Assembly (NCBI RefSeq): GCF_040436365.1
Contig: NZ_AP026369.1
Span: 1,776,501-1,840,500, forward strand
Direction: 5' to 3'
From: Hydrogenimonas sp. SS33
Lineage (GTDB): Bacteria; Campylobacterota; Campylobacteria; Campylobacterales; Hydrogenimonadaceae
Length of the DNA: 64,000 bases
This document shows positions 1 through 6,730 of the stretch, in pieces. How positions within the stretch are numbered: position 1 is the first letter of the stretch; every line of letters starts with the position of its first letter. The notes beneath the pieces were generated by a model. That model worked only from the letters and a program-made list of their open reading frames with translations. It did not search any database and was not told where the DNA came from. The position numbers and the translations under genes are program-made.

Positions 1-1346
1 AGACCAAATCGGTCGCTCTCTCCGCCGGATGGCACCACACTTGTGCCGTCGTCGACACCTCGGGCGCCGGGGAAGTCAAATGCTGGGGGGACAACGCCTA
101 CGGCGAACTGGGCGACGGTACGCAGAGGGACAGTGTCTCACCCGTGACGGTAAAAACGGCGCAGGGCACTCCCCTGCAGCATGTCACGGCGGTTTCGGCC
201 AGCCGTTACTACACCTGCGCCCTGACCGGCGACGGCCATGTCTGGTGCTGGGGCTACAACGAAGGGGGCAAGCTGGGTGACGGCAAGCTCGACACGACAC
301 TGGGTGGAACATTGAATGCCACACAGCAGCAGGCCCTCGAACAATATTTCGATGACGAAAACATCTCAGCCGTGCCGGTGGAGGTGCTGACCGACGCCAA
401 CACGCCATTGACCGGGGCCGTGCAGATCTCCGCTGGCAGCTGGCACGCCTGCGCACTCATAAACGACGGAACCGTCAAATGCTGGGGACAGAATTTCGAC
501 GGGGCGCTGGGAATCGGCAAAGATCCCAACGATTTCGATGTCGCAAATGCCCTCTCGGACAGAAACGAGTTCCAGAAACTCTTCTGGCCCTACGCCGTGA
601 CGGTGGTGGAGAACAACACTTCCACACAGCCGCTCGATCACGTCGTGCAGGTGGCGGCCGGAAGCTCCGACCACACCTGTGCGCTGCTCGATAGCGGCAA
701 AGTGACGTGCTGGGCCTGGAACGGCGGCAGTGACGGTGAACTCGGCATCGACGACACCAACACCGCCTATGCCACCGCTCCCGCCGGTTTCGTGAAAGAC
801 GAGAGCGGCGGCGACCTCACCGATGTCAGGAAGATCGCCGCCGGCGGCGACTTCACCTGCGCCCTTCTAAACAGCGGCGGCGTCAAATGCTGGGGATGGA
901 ACGTCGCCGGGCAGGTAGGTAATGAAAGTACGGCCAGTGTGGCCCATGCGGTATCCGTCAAGGATGCCAACGGCAATCCGCTCACCGGTGTCAAAGAGAT
1001 ATTCAGTGAGCGGGGCAACCACACCTGTGCTTTGATGAACGACAACAGTGTCCAATGCTGGGGAGACAATACCCACGGTCAGCTCGGTAACGGTGCGTCC
1101 GGCGCATACGAAGCCCATGCCGTCAACGTCGACCTCTCCGGCATCGATGGCAATGTTACGGCTCTGGCCGTAGGCGGCGGCGGTCGCGACCCCCGCTCAC
1201 AATCGCCTGTCGAATACGACGGCGACCATACCTGCGCCCTGACCGATACGGGCAAAGTCTACTGCTGGGGCAGCAACGACAAAGGCCAGCTGGGCGACGG
1301 GACGACGAACGACTCCCCCGTACCCGTGGAGGTGCGGGGACTGTGA
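1..1346 (+). CDS. RCC1-repeat (regulator of chromosome condensation-like) protein, 5' end outside window
   Basis: The reading frame is open at the window edge and ends with TGA at 1344-1346, so only the C-terminal part of about 447 residues is seen. It has about seven repeats of the form H-T-C-A-L...G-x-V-x-C-W-G followed by N-x-x-G-Q-L-G-D/N-G, the RCC1 beta-propeller blade signature. Each blade carries a Cys pair (CAL...CWG), which suits a disulfide-stabilised exported protein. Bacterial RCC1-repeat proteins are commonly surface or secreted proteins of unknown ligand. No signal peptide can be judged because the N-terminus is missing. It converges on asnB with a 2-nt gap. The family call is firm; the function is unknown. 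Confidence 0.85.
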   Translation, partial: TKSVALSAGWHHTCAVVDTSGAGEVKCWGDNAYGELGDGTQRDSVSPVTVKTAQGTPLQHVTAVSASRYYTCALTGDGHVWCWGYNEGGKLGDGKLDTTLGGTLNATQQQALEQYFDDENISAVPVEVLTDANTPLTGAVQISAGSWHACALINDGTVKCWGQNFDGALGIGKDPNDFDVANALSDRNEFQKLFWPYAVTVVENNTSTQPLDHVVQVAAGSSDHTCALLDSGKVTCWAWNGGSDGELGIDDTNTAYATAPAGFVKDESGGDLTDVRKIAAGGDFTCALLNSGGVKCWGWNVAGQVGNESTASVAHAVSVKDANGNPLTGVKEIFSERGNHTCALMNDNSVQCWGDNTHGQLGNGASGAYEAHAVNVDLSGIDGNVTALAVGGGGRDPRSQSPVEYDGDHTCALTDTGKVYCWGSNDKGQLGDGTTNDSPVPVEVRGL

Positions 1347-1348
1347 CA

Positions 1349-3124
1349 TCAGTGCCGCTCCAGCCAGCGCATATAGTGCCAGAGGGTGTAGAAGTGGTGC
1401 TTGAAACGTTTTTTGCGTGAGGCTTCCACGATGAAGCGGAGGGCATCGGGCCTGAAAAACCTCCGTTTCGCGTTGGCTTCCATGAGCCATTCTCCTTCGC
1501 CCTCTTCGTGGAGCCACTCGGCGAAGGGGTAGGAGAAGCCTTTCTTTTTTCGTTGCAGAATCTCTTCGGGCAGCCAGGCTTTCGCGACGCGTTTCAAGAG
1601 CCATTTGGGTGCATCGCCCATGCGCCAGGCGGGGTCGCATTGCATCAGCTTCGTTACCAGCGTGCGGTCCAGAAAGGGGGCGCGGGCTTCGATGCCGTGG
1701 GCCATGGTGGCCCTGTCGAGTTTTTTTAGAAAAAGATCGGCAAGTTGGACTTTGAAGTCGATGTAGCCAAACCACTGCGGCCCGGCCGGGTTTTCGAAAC
1801 GCTCGATGTAGTGGGCGATCCATTTCAGCGACGTGTCGTCCCTGACGTTTTGGCGAAGCAGGAGGTTCTGCTGCAAGTCGGTAAAGATTTCGGCGTAGCT
1901 TCGGTAGAGAACGGTGCCGTCGAAGATGCGTTTGTACCACTCCCACTCCCGGTTGGGGGAGTAGTGGGCCCTGAAGTAGTTGCGCAACCAGTTTTTGAAT
2001 TTTAAGCCGGCTGCTTTTTCGATGTCGGCCATTTCGAAGTAGGGGCGGTAGCCGAAAAAGAGCTCGTCGGTGCCGTCGCCGGTCAGAAGCACTTTGATGC
2101 CCCGCCGGGCGATGCGGCCGCTTAAAAACCAGAGCGGCACCGCCGCCGGGTCCCCCAGGGGCTCGTCGATGTGGCGCACCCATGCGTCGTGGCAGTCGAA
2201 AAAGTCGGCTTTCGTCATCTTTGCCGCATGGTGGTCGCTGCCGATATGGGCCGCGACGCTTTCGGCGTAGGCCCGTTCGTCGTACTTTTCGTACCCCTCG
2301 TAGCCGACGGTGAAAGTGGGCAGCGCTTCGGGGAGTTCGCGCTGTGCCATCGCCGCCACCAGCGAACTGTCGATGCCTCCGCTTAGCAGCGCCCCGACCG
2401 GCGCGTCGGAGACGAGGCGGTAGCGGAGACTCTCCCGCAGAACCGCTTCCACCTCCTTTTGGGGCATCTTTTCATGGGTAGGTTTGACGGGAAGGGCATC
2501 GTTGGTTTCGATGGAGATCGCTCCCTTCTCATAGCGCAGCATGCCGCCCGGTTCCAGCTGACGGATGTCGCCATAGAGCGTATAGGGCGCGATGAAGGTC
2601 TGGTAGGAGAGGTAGGATTTCACGGCGTCGCTGTCGGGCTTTAGGTGGGGGAAAAGGGCCAAAATCGCCTTGATCTCGGAGGCGAAGACGAAGGTGCCGC
2701 CCTGTTTCGTCCAGTAGAGCGGCTTCTTGCCGAAGGGATCGCGGAAGAGATGGAGCGCATCCCCGTCCCAGACCGCCATGGCGTACATGCCCCGCAGGTA
2801 CTGCGGCATCGCCTCTCTCCACCGCTTGAACGCCACCGCCGCCACTTCCGTGTCGCTCTCGGTGGCAAAGGGGCCGCCCAGCCTTTCGCGCAACGCCTTG
2901 TAGTTGTAGATTTCGCCGTTCAGGAGGATGAGTGCGCCGCCCACGCGCATCGGCAGGTCGGCTTCCGGCAGCGGGTCGATGATGCTGAGGCGGTGATGCC
3001 CGAAAAAGAGGGTCGGCTCGGCAATAAAACCATGGGCATCGGGCCCCCGGTGGGAGAGTGTTTGGAAGGCTTTCAGTGCCCCCGCTTTGTCATAGGGGCC
3101 GATGATTCCGAAGATGGCGCACAC
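1349..3124 (-). CDS. asnB: asparagine synthase (glutamine-hydrolysing)
   Basis: It makes asparagine from aspartate, ATP and glutamine in the cytosol. The 591-residue length is normal for class B enzymes. The N-terminal glutaminase (Ntn) domain has the nucleophile Cys2 directly after Met, with SHRGPD near 24-29, RLSIID near 45-50 and NGEIYNY near 69-75. The C-terminal synthetase domain carries the ATP-pyrophosphatase P-loop SGGIDSS at 248-254. Because Cys2 must be exposed, the ATG at 3124 is the certain start; it has a GAGGAA ribosome site 5 nt upstream. A sigma-70-like -10 lies at 3160-3165 on this strand. Some relatives make other amidated products in polysaccharide clusters, but no such cluster is present here. 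Confidence 0.93.
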   Translation of the reverse strand: MCAIFGIIGPYDKAGALKAFQTLSHRGPDAHGFIAEPTLFFGHHRLSIIDPLPEADLPMRVGGALILLNGEIYNYKALRERLGGPFATESDTEVAAVAFKRWREAMPQYLRGMYAMAVWDGDALHLFRDPFGKKPLYWTKQGGTFVFASEIKAILALFPHLKPDSDAVKSYLSYQTFIAPYTLYGDIRQLEPGGMLRYEKGAISIETNDALPVKPTHEKMPQKEVEAVLRESLRYRLVSDAPVGALLSGGIDSSLVAAMAQRELPEALPTFTVGYEGYEKYDERAYAESVAAHIGSDHHAAKMTKADFFDCHDAWVRHIDEPLGDPAAVPLWFLSGRIARRGIKVLLTGDGTDELFFGYRPYFEMADIEKAAGLKFKNWLRNYFRAHYSPNREWEWYKRIFDGTVLYRSYAEIFTDLQQNLLLRQNVRDDTSLKWIAHYIERFENPAGPQWFGYIDFKVQLADLFLKKLDRATMAHGIEARAPFLDRTLVTKLMQCDPAWRMGDAPKWLLKRVAKAWLPEEILQRKKKGFSYPFAEWLHEEGEGEWLMEANAKRRFFRPDALRFIVEASRKKRFKHHFYTLWHYMRWLERH

Positions 3125-3159
3125 ATCGTTCCTCGCAATATCAGATTGTAATTGGGCAG

Positions 3160-3178
3160 ATTATACATTCGGTATAAT
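3160..3178. promoter_or_regulatory. divergent promoter pair between asnB and the 3226 gene
   Basis: A perfect TATAAT at 3173-3178 faces right, and a second perfect TATAAT on the minus strand (3160-3165) faces asnB. The -10 boxes are 7 nt apart, so polymerases would exclude each other. The rightward start site would fall near 3185, which argues against translation from the ATG at 3184 and for the ATG at 3226. Confidence 0.55.
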
Positions 3179-3225
3179 AAAACATGAGCACTATCACCCA
3201 GAGAGCCCGCAAAAGAGGCGCGGCC

Positions 3226-3441
3226 ATGCAGATTACTGTCAAGAAGATGAAAGAGGAGCCGGAAGTCGTCCTCGTCGATCTACCTGCCCGGGAAGCTCTT
3301 GCGCTCCTTGAAAGAGTCTCCCGTGAAAACTGGTATCTGCAAACCGGAGAGAAAGCGACAGGAAAAGTGACGAAAGATCGCCTCACGACAAGGAAGCTCA
3401 AAGAAGATGTATCTGACACCCGACTATCGCGATTTGATTGA
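3226..3441 (+). CDS. small uncharacterised protein, probable partner of the decayed nucleotidyltransferase
   Basis: Not recognised. A charged 71-residue protein without membrane segments or cysteines. The frame also opens at ATG 3184, but a TATAAT at 3173-3178 puts the transcript start at about 3185, and AAAGAGG sits 7 nt before ATG 3226, so 3226 is preferred. Its 3' end overlaps the nucleotidyltransferase start (3407) by 35 nt, so the two were probably co-translated. Short genes overlapping minimal nucleotidyltransferases are often antitoxin-like or adaptor partners, but no known antitoxin fold can be named here. Confidence 0.5.
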   Translation: MQITVKKMKEEPEVVLVDLPAREALALLERVSRENWYLQTGEKATGKVTKDRLTTRKLKEDVSDTRLSRFD

Positions 3442-3732
3442 GCTTTTCAACGAACATCGTGTACGCTACCTGCTTGCCGGCGCCCATGCGATGGCGGTGT
3501 TTGGTTATGCCCGAAGCACCTATGATATCGACATCTGGGTGGAAAAAAGCGAAGAGAACGCAGGAAAAGTTGTCGAAGCGCTGGAGGCTTTCGGCGTTCC
3601 GTTTGCGATGGAACCGGAACTTTTTTTGACGGCGTAAAAAACAAAGAAGCGACAGGTCGAGAGAAAGACAAAACGGACGCCAAAGCCCTGAAAGAGGCAA
3701 AAAAGAGGCTCAAGCCTCGATCTTCACCGTAA
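3407..3732 (+). pseudogene. truncated, frameshifted minimal nucleotidyltransferase
   Basis: The first 72 or so codons encode the N-terminal half of a DUF6036/AbiEii-like nucleotidyltransferase: GAHAMAVFGYAR, then the catalytic D-I-D-I-W pair. The frame closes at TAA 3635-3637. Reading instead one base over across a run of seven T at 3621-3627 continues as F-D-G-V-K-N-K-E-A-T-G-R-E-K-D-K-T-D and stops at 3730-3732. That tail matches the family's usual C-terminal K-N-K-x-A-S-G-R-P-x-D-x-A-D motif. Intact relatives have about 60-70 more residues between the two halves, so this copy carries an internal deletion plus a frameshift. Its end overlaps the convergent methyltransferase by 23 nt. Confidence 0.75.
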
Positions 3733-4282
3733 AATCCCCCTCCAGATACCCTTCGTAAACCGTGATGCGCCCCAAGCCGGCGCAGGCCTTTTTGATCTCC
3801 CGCGGCAGCCAGTAGTTGTAGGTATCGCTTTTGTCGCGCCCCTTGAGAAGGTTGAAGACGATGCCTTTTTGGGCGGCGTCGAAACAGCGTTTGACGGCAA
3901 GCAGGGTTTCAAAGCGTGTCAGCAGATTGAAACTGCCGCTGGCCAGGTACCAGTCCGCTTCGGGCAGGGGGTCGGTGAGCAGGTCGCGCTGCAAAATCCT
4001 CCGGCCCGTGCGTTTTTGCGCCTCTTCGACCATCGGCGCCATCATATCCACCCCTATGTATGTTTTTGGAAGACGGCCGATATGTTGCATATAAAGAAAT
4101 AGGTCGCCGAATCCGCAGCCGGCATCGACGATGGTGCACGAGGCGAGGTCGGGAACCTGCTTCAGCAGGGCATCGAAACGCCGTTTTTGTCTTTTCTCGT
4201 CGTTCCAGGCGACACCCCGGGCGGTGGCACCATGTTTTTTGAGGGCGTTGGCGTAAAATGTGGTTTGGTCAATGCGCGGCAT
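3710..4282 (-). CDS. class I SAM-dependent methyltransferase
   Basis: A 190-residue Rossmann-fold methyltransferase with motif I V-D-A-G-C-G-F-G-D at 52-60 and an acidic strand-2 end (Y-I-G-V-D) that would bind the SAM ribose. The substrate cannot be told from the sequence. The start codon (4280-4282) lies 2 nt from the terminal inverted repeat of the transposase element at 4285-5134. The element has therefore replaced the native leader, and no Shine-Dalgarno sequence is visible upstream. The gene may be silenced, or may depend on read-through from the transposase gene on the same strand. Confidence 0.8.
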   Translation of the reverse strand: MPRIDQTTFYANALKKHGATARGVAWNDEKRQKRRFDALLKQVPDLASCTIVDAGCGFGDLFLYMQHIGRLPKTYIGVDMMAPMVEEAQKRTGRRILQRDLLTDPLPEADWYLASGSFNLLTRFETLLAVKRCFDAAQKGIVFNLLKGRDKSDTYNYWLPREIKKACAGLGRITVYEGYLEGDFTVKIEA

Positions 4283-4284
4283 AA

Positions 4285-5134
4285 TGGGGTCAGGGCTTGA
4301 ATTTTGAATTTTTCAGGATTTTGGAAATCGACGAGACCGAGAGGGAGAGCTTTCGGGCGATCTCGCTCTGGGAGGCGCCTCGCGCGTACGCTTCATGAAT
4401 TTTCCGGTTCCTTTCGTTTTTGTCGCCGATTGCGTCGAAAAAGGTCTCCAGCCACCGGGGATCGTCGGCCGTTTGAGGGGAACGTTTCAGGTGGATGGCG
4501 TGCCGTTTCATCTCTTCGATCGCATCCAACTCCTCTTCGCCCACATCGAAATCCATCGCTTCCAAAAGGGTTTTGGTGTCGTACCACCGGAAAATGAAGC
4601 TCTCCTGCATACATGGCCGGATACGACCGCCTTTGATGTCCGCCAGCATCGTGAACCTGTACGCACCCGCCTCTTCACACAACCCTGCTTTGAGAGGGTT
4701 GGCCTCGAAATATTTGAAGAGGGTCAAAAGATATCTTTCATCCAACACGCACCACGACTTGTAGCGGTCCTGCCAAAGATGCCCGACGCGGTCATATTTT
4801 TTGTTGAAATACTGGGCATAGAGAGAGTTGACCTGTCGCATGCCGTCTGAGAGATTTTTACGCCGGTTCTCCACGAGCAGATGGTAATGGTTGTCCATCA
4901 GCGCATAGGCGTGGATCGTGAAGTCGTAATGGCCGCTGACATCGCAGAGGATTTTCAGAAACCTCTCTTTGTCCTCATCCTCTTCGTAGACACGGCGCTT
5001 CTCTACGCCGCGGTTGTAGATGTGGTGAAATCCGGGCGTCTCTATGCGGACTTTTCGTGCCACGTATGCTCGCTTTTGGGTGTGATGGGACGATTGTAGC
5101 GGAAAAAGTGTTCAAAATTCAAGCCCTGACCCCA
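4285..5134. mobile_element. 850-bp RAYT (IS200-like) element with 24-bp perfect terminal inverted repeats
   Basis: Positions 4285-4308 and 5111-5134 are exact reverse complements over 24 nt (outer ends TGGGGTCAGGGCTTG). They enclose a single transposase gene. The gene's last six codons and its TGA lie inside the left repeat, so repeat and protein end evolve together. No target-site duplication is seen, as expected for HUH/Y1 chemistry. The right end is next to the flagellin terminator and the left end is 2 nt from a methyltransferase start codon. Confidence 0.85.
4290..5063 (-). CDS. REP-associated tyrosine transposase (Y1, RAYT family)
   Basis: A single-strand HUH endonuclease of 257 residues. 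Visible features are the N-terminal G-F-H-H-I-Y-N-R-G-V signature, the metal-binding H-Y-H of M-D-N-H-Y-H-L-L-V at residues 59-61, and a helix with the candidate nucleophile Tyr82 or Tyr85 followed by Y-F-N and R-V-G-H-L-W-Q-D-R-Y. The C-terminal 35 residues form a helix-turn-helix (S-Q-S-E-I-A-R-K-L-S-L-S-V-S-S-I-S-K-I). The last residues N-S-K-F-K-P are encoded by the element's terminal inverted repeat. All catalytic parts look intact. RAYTs usually mobilise palindromic REP sequences; no REP copies of this repeat were noticed elsewhere in the window. Confidence 0.92.
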   Translation of the reverse strand: MARKVRIETPGFHHIYNRGVEKRRVYEEDEDKERFLKILCDVSGHYDFTIHAYALMDNHYHLLVENRRKNLSDGMRQVNSLYAQYFNKKYDRVGHLWQDRYKSWCVLDERYLLTLFKYFEANPLKAGLCEEAGAYRFTMLADIKGGRIRPCMQESFIFRWYDTKTLLEAMDFDVGEEELDAIEEMKRHAIHLKRSPQTADDPRWLETFFDAIGDKNERNRKIHEAYARGASQSEIARKLSLSVSSISKILKNSKFKP

Positions 5135-5143
5135 GTGGGAGGT

Positions 5144-5176
5144 GAAAAAAAGGGGGCCGGAGCCGGGAGGCTCCGG
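5144..5176 (-). terminator. rho-independent terminator of the flagellin gene
   Basis: Reading the minus strand, an 8-bp perfect stem CCGGAGCC / GGCTCCGG with a 4-nt loop (5157-5176) is followed by C residues and a run of T (A run at 5144-5151 on the plus strand). It begins 13 nt after the flagellin stop codon. Confidence 0.85.
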
Positions 5177-5189
5177 GAGGCGTTCAGGA

Positions 5190-6599
5190 CTACTGGAGCA
5201 GCCGCAGAACGTTTTGCTGAACGGCGTTGGCCTGGGAAAGGGCGTAGGAGCCGCTCTGTGCGAGAATGTTGTTTTTGGCGAAGTCTGCAGACTCCTGTGC
5301 GAAGTCGACGTCGCGGATCTGGCTTTCGGCCGCGGTGACGTTGACCTGGGTCACGGAGATGTTGCGGATCGTCGATTCGAGCTGGTTCTGAACCGAACCG
5401 ATATCCGAACGCGTACGGTCAAGCTGTGCCAACGCATGGTCGGCCTTTTTGATCGTCAGCTGGGCCGCGTCGTAGGTTCTAACATCTGCCGTAGAAATCG
5501 CATTCGCCAGAGAGATTGTTTCATTATCCGTAAAACCTGCTTTGGTTTCATCGTTACCTGTCAGGTTGATCTGGCTGTCTGATTCCAGCGTAATGAAACC
5601 GTGTTTGGTACCTGCGGCGGCTTCGGCAGTAGCGCTGCCGTCAACATAGACGTTGTTTCCGCCGGCGGTTCCACCGAAAATTTTGGCATCTGCACCGTTG
5701 GCGATGGCAATCGTAATGTCACCACCGTCCTCATTCGTCAAGAGCAGAGCTCCGTTTTCGAGTGAAGCTTTGACACCGGTTTCATCGCTTTTGTTGTTGA
5801 TGGCCGTAACCAGTTTTCCCGTGCTGTCGCTTGCGGAAAAGGTTACAGCACCGATGTCGATACCGTTAATTTTGAAATCGCCCGCCGCAATGCTGCCTCC
5901 GGCAACGGCATTGGCGCCTTTTACCGTGGTTTTGGCGGTAGCGGTGACACCGACATCCAGATTGTTGATAGCGGTGGCGATGGTGCTGGCCTGTGCATCT
6001 GCCGTTGCACCTACATCGGCACCGTTGACGACAAGGTCTCCCGCCGCCAGAGCAGCAGTAGTGGCTGTGCCGTGTCCGTAAGCGAACTGTCCGACCGTTG
6101 TGGTTCTCGTATCTGAAATCGATATGTTGACCGTTTCGTTGGCATAGGCACCGATCTGAAATTTCTTGTCGGTATAGGAGCCGTCGAGAAGTTTCAGGCC
6201 GTTGAACGAAGTGGTTTTGGCGATATTGTTCGCTTCTTCGAGCAGGCGGTTGATGTCCCGCTGGATCGCCATACGCGAATCATCGTTCTGTCCGTCGGAT
6301 GCCGCCTGGATCGCTTTGGTGCGGACCGTGTCGATGATGTTGATATATTCGTCGAGTGCACCGTCGGCCGTCTGTACGACGCCGATACCGTCGTTGGCGT
6401 TACGGATAGCCTGTCCAAGTCCCTGTGACTGGGCACGCAGCGAGTCTGCGATCGCCATGCCCGACGCGTCGTCCGCCGCTTTGTTGATGCGAAGACCAGA
6501 ACTCAGTCTTTCGAGGTTTGTATTGAGACGTTTGTTCGTCATCAGAGCATTGCGATGGGCATTCATCGCACCGATGTTTGTGTTGATTCGAAATCCCAT
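5190..6599 (-). CDS. flaA: flagellin
   Basis: The filament subunit, 469 residues. The N-terminal D0/D1 region starts M-G-F-R-I-N-T-N and contains N-L-E-R-L-S-S-G-L-R-I-N-K-A-A-D-D-A-S-G-M. The C-terminal helix contains S-Q-I-R-D-V-D-F-A and ends V-L-R-L-L-Q. The central part is a variable low-complexity Ala/Gly/Thr region with a flagellin hypervariable (IN-type) repeat look. The D1 segment I-D-T-V-R-T-K-A-I-Q resembles Campylobacter/Helicobacter flagellins rather than the TLR5-active enterobacterial type. An AGGAGGA site precedes the ATG, and a sigma-28 promoter with a 5'-end hairpin lies upstream. fliD is upstream on the same strand but has its own promoter. Confidence 0.96.
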   Translation of the reverse strand: MGFRINTNIGAMNAHRNALMTNKRLNTNLERLSSGLRINKAADDASGMAIADSLRAQSQGLGQAIRNANDGIGVVQTADGALDEYINIIDTVRTKAIQAASDGQNDDSRMAIQRDINRLLEEANNIAKTTSFNGLKLLDGSYTDKKFQIGAYANETVNISISDTRTTTVGQFAYGHGTATTAALAAGDLVVNGADVGATADAQASTIATAINNLDVGVTATAKTTVKGANAVAGGSIAAGDFKINGIDIGAVTFSASDSTGKLVTAINNKSDETGVKASLENGALLLTNEDGGDITIAIANGADAKIFGGTAGGNNVYVDGSATAEAAAGTKHGFITLESDSQINLTGNDETKAGFTDNETISLANAISTADVRTYDAAQLTIKKADHALAQLDRTRSDIGSVQNQLESTIRNISVTQVNVTAAESQIRDVDFAQESADFAKNNILAQSGSYALSQANAVQQNVLRLLQ

Positions 6600-6626
6600 G
6601 ATTTCCTCCTTGGATGATTTGGGTTT

Positions 6627-6646
6627 TAAGAGCGTCCCTGCTCTTA
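6627..6646 (-). promoter_or_regulatory. 5'-end hairpin of the flagellin mRNA
   Basis: A perfect 7-bp stem TAAGAGC / GCTCTTA with a 6-nt loop. It begins about 7 nt downstream of the sigma-28 -10 box, so it would form the extreme 5' end of the transcript. A 5'-terminal stem of this kind typically protects abundant mRNAs from 5'-end-dependent decay; that role is inferred. Confidence 0.5.
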
Positions 6647-6652
6647 CAAACT

Positions 6653-6679
6653 AAATCGGCGGGGAGGAAAAATTGTTTA
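6653..6679 (-). promoter_or_regulatory. sigma-28 (FliA) promoter of flagellin
   Basis: On the minus strand TAAA (6676-6679) is followed after exactly 15 nt by GCCGATTT (6653-6660). This fits the FliA consensus TAAA-N15-GCCGATAA well. It matches the promoter of fliD (8150-8176) in spacing and -10 core. Confidence 0.8.
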
Positions 6680-6730
6680 GGGAGTTTTGGCGAAATTTTC
6701 TGCCGGGCGGAACCCGGCGGGGAGGCGCCG

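Noticed and set aside
3184-3225. Upstream ATG (3184) as start of the small gene
   Set aside because: It coincides with the predicted transcription start and has no ribosome site; ATG 3226 has AAAGAGG.
3226-3732. Active toxin-antitoxin module
   Set aside because: The nucleotidyltransferase is broken and the partner matches no known antitoxin.
6702-6718. Intrinsic terminator of fliD
   Set aside because: A 6-bp stem is present but no T run follows, so it is mentioned with fliD and not listed as a terminator.
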